Shown: positions 23,465-31,323, counted from the first letter of the stretch. The stretch is 35,285 nt of DNA from Streptomyces albus subsp. chlorinus (GCF_013302895.1 NZ_VJOK01000001.1:2197362-2232646); one strand, 5' to 3'. Translations and numbers: made by a program. Notes: generated by a model from the letters alone, not told the origin.

Positions 23465-25024
23465 TCACCAGGTGACGGGAAGGCTCTTGGGGCACCTGAT
23501 GGGCTTGGCGGTGTTCCACTCCAGTTCCCCGAGAGGCACGGCCGGGCGGACTCCCGGATACCGGTTGAGCAGCGTGCCGAGTGCGATACCGATCTGCATC
23601 CGGGCCAGGTGCGCCCCCATGCAGCGGTGCGGGCCGTGCCCGAAGGCGAGATGCGCCCAGGGCGTCCGGGCGGCGGGGGCCGCGGCGGGAGCCGGGCGAT
23701 CGGGGTGGACCGGGTCGCCCAGGATCTGGGGCGTGGCCGCGGCCCCGTCCGCACCGGGCCCGCCCGCACCGGACCGGGCCGGATCGAACCTGTCCGGATC
23801 GAACCTGTCCGGGTCCGTGTAGACCTTCGCGTCGCGGTTCGCGGAGGTCGTGGAGGGAAGGACGGCCTCGCCCGCGCGGATCACGGTCCCGGACAGTTCG
23901 ACGTCCTCGACGGCGACCCGGATGGTGCCCCCCGTCATGGCGATGGGCACGAAGCGGAGCAGTTCTTCGACCACCGGTTCCCGGAGCCGGTCGCCGTCGC
24001 ACAGCCGGCTCCACGAGGCCGGTTCCTCCAGCAGCACCCGCAGCGAACCGGCGATCTGCGCGGCGACGGTCTCGTACCCGGCGACCAGCAGCGTCGTGGC
24101 GAACGTCCGCAGTTCCGCGTGGCTGAGCCGCTGGTCGGCGTGCGCGGCGACGAGCGCGCCGAACACGTCCTCGGACGGCTGCTCCTCGCGGCGTTCGATG
24201 AGCGAGGCGAAATAGCTGTCGAGGTCCTGGGCCGCCTCGGCCGCCCTGGTCGCGTGTTCCGGGCCGAAGCTGAGATACGACTCGGTCCACTCCCGGAACC
24301 GCGCGCGCTCCTGTTCCGGCAGCCCCAGGAGGTCGCAGATCACCGTGAGAGCCAGCGGCTGGGCGAGCCCCGCGACGAGGTCGGCCGGGCTGCTGCCCGA
24401 CGCCTCGGACAGCAGCGCGCGGGTCACGGCACCGATGCGCTCTCGCAGCACATCGAGGCGCCGGGGACTGAACGCCCCGCCGAGTGCCCTGCGCAGCCGG
24501 GTGTGTTCGGGCGGGTCCATGGTGGTGAGGGAGTTGGCGTCGAGAGGGATGTTGCGGGCGCGGGGGGCTCCGTCCTGTGCGGCGGCCCTCCGGCTGAAGC
24601 GCTGGTCGGAGAAGACCTTCAGGTTGTCGGCGTAGGAGGTGACCAGCCAGGCGCGGTCGCCGGAGGGCAGTCGCACCGGCGCCACCGGGCACTCTCCGCG
24701 CAGGCGTGCCAGATCGGGCGGCGGGGCGGCGGGGTCCGCGCTGGGCAGCGGGAAGGCCAGTTCGGGTGCCGGCTCAAAGGCACCGTTCGCGGAAGACGCC
24801 GGACCCGAGGCACCGCCCGGCGAAGACGCCGGCGCGGACGCACCGTCCGGCGCAGGCGCCGGTGCCGAGACACCCCCCGGCGCAGGCTCCGGTGCGGAGA
24901 CACCACCCGGGGAAGATGCCGACACAGAGACACCACCCGGGGAGGACGCCGGTGCGGAGGCATCGCTCGCGGAGGGCGCCGGGGCAAAGGCCCCACTCGA
25001 GGAGGGCGCCTGCTTCCCGGTCAT
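23465..25024 (-). CDS. Cytochrome P450 with repeat-rich N-terminal extension
   Basis: 519 aa, about 110 longer than usual bacterial P450s. The catalytic core runs from residue about 90. Motifs: I-helix AGYET (315-319; the usual Asp before Thr is Glu), K-helix ELLR (354-357), and heme loop FGHGPHRCMG with Cys468. Residues 11-90 are eight 10-residue repeats of the GVSAPASSPG type, and about 40 extra low-complexity residues (about 416-456) precede the heme loop. ATG at 25024 overlaps the stop of the flavin monooxygenase gene (ATGA), so they are translated together. In such clusters P450s hydroxylate, couple or form methylenedioxy bridges on the polyketide. Last gene of the aminotransferase operon; convergent with the acyltransferase gene, so the cluster seems to end here. 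Confidence 0.92.
   Translation of the reverse strand: MTGKQAPSSSGAFAPAPSASDASAPASSPGGVSVSASSPGGVSAPEPAPGGVSAPAPAPDGASAPASSPGGASGPASSANGAFEPAPELAFPLPSADPAAPPPDLARLRGECPVAPVRLPSGDRAWLVTSYADNLKVFSDQRFSRRAAAQDGAPRARNIPLDANSLTTMDPPEHTRLRRALGGAFSPRRLDVLRERIGAVTRALLSEASGSSPADLVAGLAQPLALTVICDLLGLPEQERARFREWTESYLSFGPEHATRAAEAAQDLDSYFASLIERREEQPSEDVFGALVAAHADQRLSHAELRTFATTLLVAGYETVAAQIAGSLRVLLEEPASWSRLCDGDRLREPVVEELLRFVPIAMTGGTIRVAVEDVELSGTVIRAGEAVLPSTTSANRDAKVYTDPDRFDPDRFDPARSGAGGPGADGAAATPQILGDPVHPDRPAPAAAPAARTPWAHLAFGHGPHRCMGAHLARMQIGIALGTLLNRYPGVRPAVPLGELEWNTAKPIRCPKSLPVTW
24755..24994 (-). repeat. 30-bp tandem repeat inside the P450 gene, eight copies
   Basis: Eight consecutive 30-bp units, in frame, encode residues 11-90 of the P450. 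On the plus strand the copies at 24811, 24841, 24871, 24901 and 24931 all read close to CACC-CCGG-GGAAGACGCC. Central units are most alike; the outer ones have diverged. Confidence 0.9.
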
Positions 25025-26805
25025 GCCCGGCCCCCTTCCGCCGACGGCTGCCCGGGAGCCGATGGCCGCGCTTCCGCCGCCGGACGCACTTCCGCCGCCG
25101 GACGCGCTTTTGCCGCCGGACGCCCTCCGGCCGACAGCCGCGCCAGCGCCTCGGACAGGGCCGTCCGGGGGCGGGACGGTGCGACGGTGCTGCGCCAGCC
25201 GATGAACCCGTCCGGGCGGACCAGTACCGCGCCGTCGAGCTGCACCCCGTACCGGAGGTGGAACTCCTTCGCGGTCTCCTCGTCGGCCGGCAGGTGGCAG
25301 ACGCGCAGCCGTACTCCGGTCCCGTTGCCCTCCGAGGCGGCGCGCAGCCACCGGGTGTCGCTGGTGACCAGGACGTATTCGGCGCCGTAGCGGTCGAGCA
25401 GGGACAGGCCGCCGGGGAGTGGGACGTGCGGTGCCCTGGTGCCGGGCAGACCGGCGATCTCCTCGACCGGGCGGATGATGTCGCCGGGTGCTGCCCCGGT
25501 GCCCTCCCGCCCCGGCTCCGCCGCCTCCGCCCCCCCGGCGGGGGCCGCCGCCCCGTCGGGGAACGCGTCGCCCTCGGGGAGGACCGCGGCGCTCCGGTAG
25601 CGGTAGCCGAGCATGACCGCGGCGTCGGAGGCGAGGGCCTCGCCCGGCTGTGCCTCGTCGCTCTTGCGGCCCCGGTCCCTGGAGCGCAGCACGGCCTGTT
25701 CCACGGTGGCGGCGGCGACCGGGCGGCGCTCGGCCTCGTAGGTGTCCAGCAGTGCGGGGCCCGCCTCGCCGCGCAGCACGGCGGCCAGCTTCCAGGCGAG
25801 GTTGTGCGCGTCCTGGATGCCGGTGTTGGAGCCGAACGCGCCGGTGGGGGGCATCACATGGGCGGCGTCACCGACGAGGAAGACATCGCCCTCCCGCCAG
25901 CGGCGGGCCACCCTGGCGGCCGACTCCCAGGGGAGCACCCCGCGGATGTCGGGTTCCACGGTCGGCACTCCGGTGGCCTTGCGGACGAGTTCGGCGCACG
26001 CGCCGGGTGAGAAGCGGAGCTTCTCCCGCTCCCAGTCGGGGCCGATGGGCACGTGCAGCAGCCAGCGCCGGTGGTTGTCGATCGGCAGCAGGGCGCCCTG
26101 GAAGTCGTCCTGCCTGAGGTAGCACATCACGAACCGGCGGTCGCCCAGTGGCGCGGTCAGGTCCGCGTGGAAATAGATGTTGGCGAAGTGGGCGAGCGCG
26201 CCGGGTCCTTCCATCGGGATCGACCGCGCGGTGCGCAGGGGGCTGCGTGCGCCGTCGGCCGCGGCCACATACGTGGTGTCGGTGCGGAACACGGCGCCCG
26301 TGCGCAGGTCGCGGACGGTGGCCACGGTGCCCTCCAGGGAGACCAGTTCGTGGCCGAACAGCAGCCGGGAGCCGAGGGCGCGGGCGCGGCCCGCGATCAG
26401 CGGTTCCAGTTCGTCCTGGTCGCACAGGGCCCAGTGGGTGGGGCTGACGTCCCGCCACGCCTCGGGGCGCGGGTCGGCCATGTGTGCTCCGTCCATGCGG
26501 CCGAACTCCCGGCCCGCGAGGTCGTGCGCGGCGACGATCCCGTGGTTCTCGCGCAGGGCGCGGGCGGATTCGGTGGCGCGGACGGTCTCCTCCAGTCCCG
26601 CCGCGCGGAGGATCTCCATGGTCCGCACGTTGACTCCGCGGGCCCGCGGGTGGGTGCTGGTGGTGGCGTGCCGTTCGAGAAGGAGGTTCGCGATGCCGTG
26701 CTGGGACAGGAACAGCGACAGGGACAGGCCGGCCAGCCCGCCCCCGACGATCAGTACGGGGGTGTACTCGGTGCCGCGGGGTGCGGCCGTGTGTGATGGA
26801 GCCAT
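25021..26805 (-). CDS. FAD-dependent aromatic monooxygenase (TcmG/XanO4-like)
   Basis: 594 aa, PHBH-fold flavoprotein. The N-terminal Rossmann motif is VLIVGGGLAGLSLSLFLSQHG (residues 17-37, G21/G23/G26), followed by ARGVNVRTMEILRAAGLEE as in tetracenomycin- and xantholipin-type oxygenases. The FAD ribityl motif is GDAAHVMPPTGAFGSNTGIQ, then DAHNLAWKLAAVL. A C-terminal thioredoxin-like domain carries VLVRPDGFIGWR. It uses NAD(P)H and O2 to hydroxylate or cleave (Baeyer-Villiger type) a polycyclic aromatic intermediate. The last 35 residues are a repeat tail of the RPAAEA type. ATG at 26805 with GGTGAGG upstream. The gene follows the aminotransferase by 160 bp without a visible promoter and overlaps the P450 gene. 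Confidence 0.92.
   Translation of the reverse strand: MAPSHTAAPRGTEYTPVLIVGGGLAGLSLSLFLSQHGIANLLLERHATTSTHPRARGVNVRTMEILRAAGLEETVRATESARALRENHGIVAAHDLAGREFGRMDGAHMADPRPEAWRDVSPTHWALCDQDELEPLIAGRARALGSRLLFGHELVSLEGTVATVRDLRTGAVFRTDTTYVAAADGARSPLRTARSIPMEGPGALAHFANIYFHADLTAPLGDRRFVMCYLRQDDFQGALLPIDNHRRWLLHVPIGPDWEREKLRFSPGACAELVRKATGVPTVEPDIRGVLPWESAARVARRWREGDVFLVGDAAHVMPPTGAFGSNTGIQDAHNLAWKLAAVLRGEAGPALLDTYEAERRPVAAATVEQAVLRSRDRGRKSDEAQPGEALASDAAVMLGYRYRSAAVLPEGDAFPDGAAAPAGGAEAAEPGREGTGAAPGDIIRPVEEIAGLPGTRAPHVPLPGGLSLLDRYGAEYVLVTSDTRWLRAASEGNGTGVRLRVCHLPADEETAKEFHLRYGVQLDGAVLVRPDGFIGWRSTVAPSRPRTALSEALARLSAGGRPAAKARPAAEVRPAAEARPSAPGQPSAEGGRA
25068..25121 (-). repeat. 18-bp tandem repeat in the monooxygenase 3' end, three copies
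   Basis: GCGCTTCCGCCGCCGGAC (plus strand) at 25068-25085, with near-copies at 25086-25103 and 25104-25121. Encodes the six-residue RPAAEA-type repeats at the protein's C-terminus, just upstream of the overlap with the repeat-bearing P450 gene. Confidence 0.85.
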
Positions 26806-26898
26806 GGCAGGTGCCTCACCTTCGCCGGTTCCGATGGGGTGCCCACGTGCGGGGCGGTGCGGGCCCGCGGGCAGGGGCGCCGGCCGCGCGGCGCCGGA

Positions 26899-26949
26899 GA
26901 CGTCCGGGGACGGGGGACGTCCGGAGGCGGGGGACGTCCGGGGGCGGGG
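26899..26949. repeat. 17-bp tandem repeat, three copies, G-rich
   Basis: GACGTCCGGGGACGGGG (26899-26915), then 26916-26932 and 26933-26949, each differing by one or two bases. It lies in the spacer between the aminotransferase and flavin monooxygenase genes. The plus strand has repeated runs of 4-5 G and could form a G-quadruplex; the minus (mRNA-like) strand is C-rich. Confidence 0.85.
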
Positions 26950-26965
26950 GCCGTGCGGCGCGGGG

Positions 26966-28078
26966 TCAGCCGCGCAGCGCCGGGGACGTGCGGGTGCCCG
27001 GGGCGGAGGTCAGCCGGGAGAAGGCGTCCTCGACCCAGCTCGTCTCGGGGTCCGTCGGGGCGACGATCCGGAACCCGGACACGCGTCCCGGGTCGGATCC
27101 GGAGAAGATCCGCACGACCACGCCCGCGTCGGCGAGCTGTTCGTACAGGGTGTGCGGGTCGTCGAGGTGGACGAACCGGTAGTGGACGGGGGTGTCGCGC
27201 ACCACCGCGTCACCGAAGTGGTCGGAGAGCAGGTCCGCCATCCGTTTTGCCGCGTCGAGCAGCCGGGCCCGGGTAGTGGCAGCCCACTCCCGCTCGCCCA
27301 GCGCCGCGGTGGCCACGGCGGCGTCCAGGTAGGACAGCGGCCAGTTGGGTATGCGGCGCCGTATCCCGTTGCGGAGCGCCGCGTTGTGGGTCCACATGCC
27401 GCCCGCGCGTACCCCGGCGGTCCCGTACAGCTTGTTCGGGGACTGGAGGACGACGACGTTGTCCAGGCCGCACCTGGTCATCGACTGCGCGGGGTCCGCC
27501 ATGAAGTCGGCGTACGCCTCGTCCACGATCAGTGTGGCGGCCGGGTGGGAGGCGCAGATCCGCAGCAGGTCGTCGCAGGGGATGTGCAGTCCGAGGGGGT
27601 TGTTGGGGTTGGAGAGCACCACGTAGCGGTGGTCGCGCATGGCCGCCGCCACGCGTTCGGTACGGGAGGCGACGGTCTCCCGCACGCCGGGTTCCGGTCC
27701 CGCGTGGCGGGGGAAGAGGCGGATCGTGTCGGTGTAGTCCGGGGTGATCACCACCGTGTCCTCGGGGGGACACCACTGGGCGAGCAGGGTGAGGAACTCG
27801 GTGATCCCCCGCCCCGCGAGCAGTTCGCCGGCCGGGACGCCCAAATGCCGCGCGTAGGCCGCGGTGAACCGTTCGGACGCCTCGTAGGGGTGGGCGCGGA
27901 GCGCCGCCGGGTCGATGCCGGCCAGTGTCCTGCCGGCGGCGGGCGGCGGCCCGTACCGGTTGACGCACGTCCCCAGATCGAGTACCTCCCGGTCCGAGGG
28001 AAGATGACGCAGATCGCCCCCTTGGCGTGCGGCCGGTTCTGCGCCGGAACCCGGGCGCGAAGCGGGTGTGCGCGTCAT
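26966..28078 (-). CDS. HisC-like class I/II aminotransferase (PLP)
   Basis: 370 aa fold-type I PLP enzyme near histidinol-phosphate aminotransferases and CobD-like proteins. Visible cofactor residues: the SNPNNPLG block (Asn157-Gly163), Asp186 and Tyr189 in LIVDEAYADF, the Schiff-base Lys216 in LQSPNKLYG, Arg224 in GVRAGG, and the substrate carboxylate Arg337 in GFRIVAP. N-terminal CVNRYGPPP corresponds to the family's N-x-x-GPP. ATG at 28078 follows AAGGAG. It is unlikely to be the housekeeping HisC, as no histidine genes are near. It heads the minus-strand operon aminotransferase, flavin monooxygenase, P450, and is under a SARP-like promoter. Its role may be to make an amine or amino acid for the amidotransferase; this is inference. 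Confidence 0.88.
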   Translation of the reverse strand: MTRTPASRPGSGAEPAARQGGDLRHLPSDREVLDLGTCVNRYGPPPAAGRTLAGIDPAALRAHPYEASERFTAAYARHLGVPAGELLAGRGITEFLTLLAQWCPPEDTVVITPDYTDTIRLFPRHAGPEPGVRETVASRTERVAAAMRDHRYVVLSNPNNPLGLHIPCDDLLRICASHPAATLIVDEAYADFMADPAQSMTRCGLDNVVVLQSPNKLYGTAGVRAGGMWTHNAALRNGIRRRIPNWPLSYLDAAVATAALGEREWAATTRARLLDAAKRMADLLSDHFGDAVVRDTPVHYRFVHLDDPHTLYEQLADAGVVVRIFSGSDPGRVSGFRIVAPTDPETSWVEDAFSRLTSAPGTRTSPALRG

Positions 28079-28159
28079 GGGTACTCCTTCTCGGTCATCT
28101 TTCCGGTCACCTTCCGGATGCCGGCCGCCGGTCGCGCGGCGTCGTGACAGGACCCGCTG

Positions 28160-28191
28160 ACGTTCGCAGGGAGTGCTCGAATTCCCGTCGA
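28160..28191 (-). promoter_or_regulatory. SARP-type promoter of the aminotransferase operon
   Basis: On the minus strand: heptamer TCGACGG (28191-28185), N4, heptamer TCGAGCA (28180-28174), exactly 8 bp, then GAACGT (28165-28160) as -10. Repeats 11 bp apart ending 8 bp before the -10 are the established geometry of SARP-activated promoters, and TCGAGCA matches the usual TCGAGC core. The leader would be about 75 nt. Confidence 0.65.
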
Positions 28192-28222
28192 GAATCCCCC
28201 GGGTCCGGCGGCGGAGGGGCCC

Positions 28223-28265
28223 TCAAGCAGCGCCCATGGCTGTCTTGAGCCGGGCTCCGCATTCT
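28223..28265 (+). promoter_or_regulatory. Possible SARP-type promoter of the methyltransferase
   Basis: Plus strand: TCAAGCA (28223-28229), a degenerate middle position (28234-28240), TTGAGCC (28245-28251), 8 bp, then CATTCT (28260-28265) as -10. Outer repeats are 22 bp apart, twice the SARP period. CTCAAG and CTTGAG also form an inverted pair here, so a dimeric regulator site is an alternative. Confidence 0.4.
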
Positions 28266-28325
28266 GCGAGGCCCAGGCCCAGGAGTGCGGATGCAGTCCG
28301 GCCATGACGGAGGGAAGGAATCGAG

Positions 28326-29339
28326 ATGACGGAGCGTCTCCTCAACGGGCGTCTCGCGGACAACGTCGGAGCGGGCCTCGTCCCCGTGCTGGACGCGGTC
28401 GCGGCCTCAACCGCCTCCCAGGTGTTCTCCGCGGCGATCGCGCTCGACGTGTTCGGCGCCGTCGGCGACGGTCCCACCGGCACCGCGGAGATCCAGCGGC
28501 GGCTCGGACTGCACCCCCGGCCGCTGCCGGACTTCCTGGACGCGCTGACCGCCATGGGCCTGCTGGTGCGCGGCGCGGACGGCTACCGCGCGACGGCGGC
28601 GGCCCGCCGGCATCTGAGCGCGCGCGGCCCGGAGTTCATCGGGCAGTTCGTGGCGGCCGGCACCGCCGACGAGCTGGTGCACCTGCTGCGGACGGGGCAG
28701 CCGCCCGAGCCGTCGGGCGGCGAGGAGGCGGGTGGCGACCCGTATGCCGATCCCGCGTTCGCCGGGCCGTTCATCGCCTTCATGGACTCGATGAACGCGA
28801 TGATCGCGGACGAGCTGCTGGAGGCCGTCGACTGGAGCGCCCACTCCTCGTTCGTGGACGTGGACGGCTCGCGGGGCGAGCTGGCGAGCCGGCTGGTGGC
28901 CGCCCACCCGTCGCTGACCGGCGTCGTGGTGGACCGCGCGGAGGTCGCCCCGGCCTTCGAGGAGCGCTTCGCCTCCGACCCCGGCCGCGACAGGGTCAGC
29001 TTCCGCGCCGCGGACGGCGGCCCCCTTCCCGAGGGCGACGTCGTCCTGGTGGGCGGCGTGCTGCACGACATCGCGCAGAAGGAGCGCGCGGACCTGCTCG
29101 GCCGCGTGTACGAGGCGGTGCGGCCCGGCGGGCTCGCCCTGGTCTACGACGTGATGATCGACGACGACCGCACCGCGCTCAACCCGCTGCTGGGCAGCCT
29201 CCAGATGATGATGACGGTGCCGGACGGCGGCAAGTACACGCCGTCCCAGTGCCGTTCGTGGGTGGAGGCCGCCGGGTTCACCGGGCTGACCACCCAGCCG
29301 ATGGGCGTGGACACGCTGATCGTCGCGCACAAGGCCTGA
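28326..29339 (+). CDS. SAM-dependent O-methyltransferase
   Basis: 337 aa of the plant-COMT-like class that methylates phenols in aromatic polyketide pathways. The N-terminal winged-helix dimerisation domain is seen in ASQVFSAAIALDVFGAVGDG and LGLHPRPLPDFLDALTAMGLL. The SAM domain has motif I at residues 177-184, which reads VDVDGSRG instead of the usual D-x-GGG-x-G, then VVDRAEV, and LHD with the likely base His247 and Asp248. Motif text VRPGGLALVYDVMIDDD and the end KYTPSQCRSWVEAAGF, also fit. ATG at 28326 follows GGAAGGAATCGAG. Single-gene unit, divergent from the aminotransferase operon, with a possible SARP site upstream and a long hairpin downstream. Confidence 0.88.
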   Translation: MTERLLNGRLADNVGAGLVPVLDAVAASTASQVFSAAIALDVFGAVGDGPTGTAEIQRRLGLHPRPLPDFLDALTAMGLLVRGADGYRATAAARRHLSARGPEFIGQFVAAGTADELVHLLRTGQPPEPSGGEEAGGDPYADPAFAGPFIAFMDSMNAMIADELLEAVDWSAHSSFVDVDGSRGELASRLVAAHPSLTGVVVDRAEVAPAFEERFASDPGRDRVSFRAADGGPLPEGDVVLVGGVLHDIAQKERADLLGRVYEAVRPGGLALVYDVMIDDDRTALNPLLGSLQMMMTVPDGGKYTPSQCRSWVEAAGFTGLTTQPMGVDTLIVAHKA

Positions 29340-29354
29340 CACGCGCGAGGCGGT

Positions 29355-29404
29355 CGCACGCGGGGCGGCCCGGGGCCTTCCGGTCCCGGGCCGCCGCGCG
29401 TGCG
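29355..29404. terminator. Long bidirectional hairpin terminator
   Basis: 23-bp stem (29355-29377 with 29382-29404) with one mismatch and one G-T pair, and a TTCC loop. It lies between the convergent methyltransferase (ends 29339) and asparagine-synthase-like (ends 29415) genes. Confidence 0.9.
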
Positions 29405-29414
29405 GTGGCGGGCG

Positions 29415-31277
29415 TCAGAACGTGACGGTCACCCCGCTGCGCAACCACACGTCCAGGTTGAGCACCATCTCGACGTCGGAGCGCGCCGCCCACGCTCCCG
29501 CTCCCGAGGCGAGCCGCTCCGGCTCGGCGGCCACCGCGCGGGCGGCCCGCGCGTCGACGAAGTCCGCCACGGGGGACGAACGGTCGTCCAGGACGGCCGT
29601 GAGCTGCCGGCACAGCAGTGCCGCGTACCGGCCGTCCTGGGTCACCGGGTAGGGGCTCTTGCGCCTGTCCAGGATCTCGTCCGGCACCACGCCGCGGAAC
29701 GCCGCCCGCAGGAGGCTCTTCTCGCGGCCGTCGAAACTCTTGATCGACCAGGGGATGTTGTAGGCGTACTCGACCAGGGCCGGGTCGCAGAAGGGCACCC
29801 GGACCTCCAGCCCGCAGGACATCGCGAGCCGGTCCCCGCGGTCCAGCAGCGACGGCAGCCAGCGGGTCATGTGCATGTAGTCGATCTCCCGGATGCGGCG
29901 CTGGAGCGCGTCCTCCCCGGGCAGATGCGACGTCTCCGCCAGCGTGTCCTCGTACTGGGCGCGGGTGTAGCCGGACAGGTCCAGCTTCTCCAGCACCTTC
30001 CCGTCGAGCAGCCCGCAGCCGAGCCCGCGGCTCGCCCTCCCGTGGAGCTGCCCGACGGCGACCCAGGGGAAGGTGGGGGCGTTCATCAGCTCCGGGTTGT
30101 GCGACCACACGAACCCGGCGAACACCTCGTCCGCGGTGTCGCCCGACAGCGCCACACCGATGTCCCGCTTGACCCGGTTGAAGAGCAGGTAGAGCGAGGC
30201 GTCCATGTCGCCGAGCGCGGTGGGCTGGTCCTGGCGGTCCACGAGGGCCGCCCGCAGCTGGGGATCGGCCAGGTCCTCGGCGCTCAGTTCGATCTCGGTC
30301 AGCTCCAGGCCGATCCGGTCCCGCAGCAGCCGCGCGTAGGCGATGTCCGGGGTGGCCCGCACCTCGTCGGGACGGAAGTTCTCCTCGTACCCGGTGAACG
30401 TCATCCCGAAGGCGAGCGGCGGGTCGCCCTCCTCCCGCAGGCGTGGTGCGGCCAGTGCCGCGATGGTGCTCGAATCGATACCGCCCGACACCAGGACGCC
30501 CCGGGGGATGTCAGCGACGAGCTGTTCGGTGATGGTGTCGCTGACCCTCGTGCGCACCGCGTCGATGGTGGCGTCCAGGTCGTGCGGGTGCTCCTGTGCG
30601 GTCAGCCTCCAGTAGCACGACTCGCTCAGCCGCCCGTCCTTGACGCGCAGAATGCTGCCGGGCCGCACCTCCAGCACGTTCTTGTAGATCGAGGTTCCGG
30701 GGGTCTTCGCCTGGCTGAACAGCTCCCGCAGCCCGTCGTCGTCCACGGCCGGGTCCAGTTCGGGGTGGCAGAACATCACCTTCGGCTCGGAGCCGAAGAG
30801 CAGACCGTTCGACGTCGAGGCGTAGAAGAGCGGCTTGACGCCCACGTGGTCGCGGATGAGCAGCAGTTCCCGACTGCGCTCGTCCCAGACGGCGAAGGCG
30901 AAGATCCCGTGCAGCCGGTGCACGCAGTCCGTGCCCCACTCCAGGTAGGAGTGCAACAGCACTTCGGTGTCGCTGTTGGTACGGAAACGGTGGCCCCGGC
31001 CCGCCAGCTCCTGCCTCAGCTCCCGGTAGTTGTAGATCTCGCCGTTGTAGCAGATCGTCGCGAGGTTCCGCCCGTCGTGCGTGACGCTCATCGGCTGCTG
31101 GCCCCCCGCGGGGTCGATCACCGACGTCCGAGTGTGCCCGAACGCGACGCTGTCGCCGCACCAGATGTCCTGCTCGTCACGCCCCCGGCACAGCATGACC
31201 TCGGTCATGTGCTCGATGGCGTCGCGTCTGCCGCGGGCGTCGTGTGTCCAGTCGATCACTCCGGCGATCCCGCACAT
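29415..31277 (-). CDS. Asparagine-synthase-type amidotransferase
   Basis: 620 aa, glutamine-dependent AsnB architecture. The N-terminal glutaminase is intact: Cys2 (MCGIAGV), Arg50, Asn78-Gly79-Glu80 and Asp103. The synthetase domain has the pyrophosphate loop SGGIDSS (264-270), and SGDTADEVFAGF (378-389), where most AsnB proteins have SGEGADE/SDE. C-terminal text includes LPSLLDRGDRLAMSCGLEVR, VPFCDPALVEYAY and EILDRRKSPYP. In clusters of fredericamycin, xantholipin, lysolipin and pradimicin type, such enzymes turn the polyketide carboxylate into an amide, which can close to a lactam, or join an amino acid. ATG at 31277 follows GAGGGAG. Single gene under its own SARP-like promoter. Confidence 0.92.
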   Translation of the reverse strand: MCGIAGVIDWTHDARGRRDAIEHMTEVMLCRGRDEQDIWCGDSVAFGHTRTSVIDPAGGQQPMSVTHDGRNLATICYNGEIYNYRELRQELAGRGHRFRTNSDTEVLLHSYLEWGTDCVHRLHGIFAFAVWDERSRELLLIRDHVGVKPLFYASTSNGLLFGSEPKVMFCHPELDPAVDDDGLRELFSQAKTPGTSIYKNVLEVRPGSILRVKDGRLSESCYWRLTAQEHPHDLDATIDAVRTRVSDTITEQLVADIPRGVLVSGGIDSSTIAALAAPRLREEGDPPLAFGMTFTGYEENFRPDEVRATPDIAYARLLRDRIGLELTEIELSAEDLADPQLRAALVDRQDQPTALGDMDASLYLLFNRVKRDIGVALSGDTADEVFAGFVWSHNPELMNAPTFPWVAVGQLHGRASRGLGCGLLDGKVLEKLDLSGYTRAQYEDTLAETSHLPGEDALQRRIREIDYMHMTRWLPSLLDRGDRLAMSCGLEVRVPFCDPALVEYAYNIPWSIKSFDGREKSLLRAAFRGVVPDEILDRRKSPYPVTQDGRYAALLCRQLTAVLDDRSSPVADFVDARAARAVAAEPERLASGAGAWAARSDVEMVLNLDVWLRSGVTVTF

Positions 31278-31323
31278 AGGCTCACTCCCTCTCGGGTGGT
31301 CCTGCTCCTGGGTGACCCGAGGG

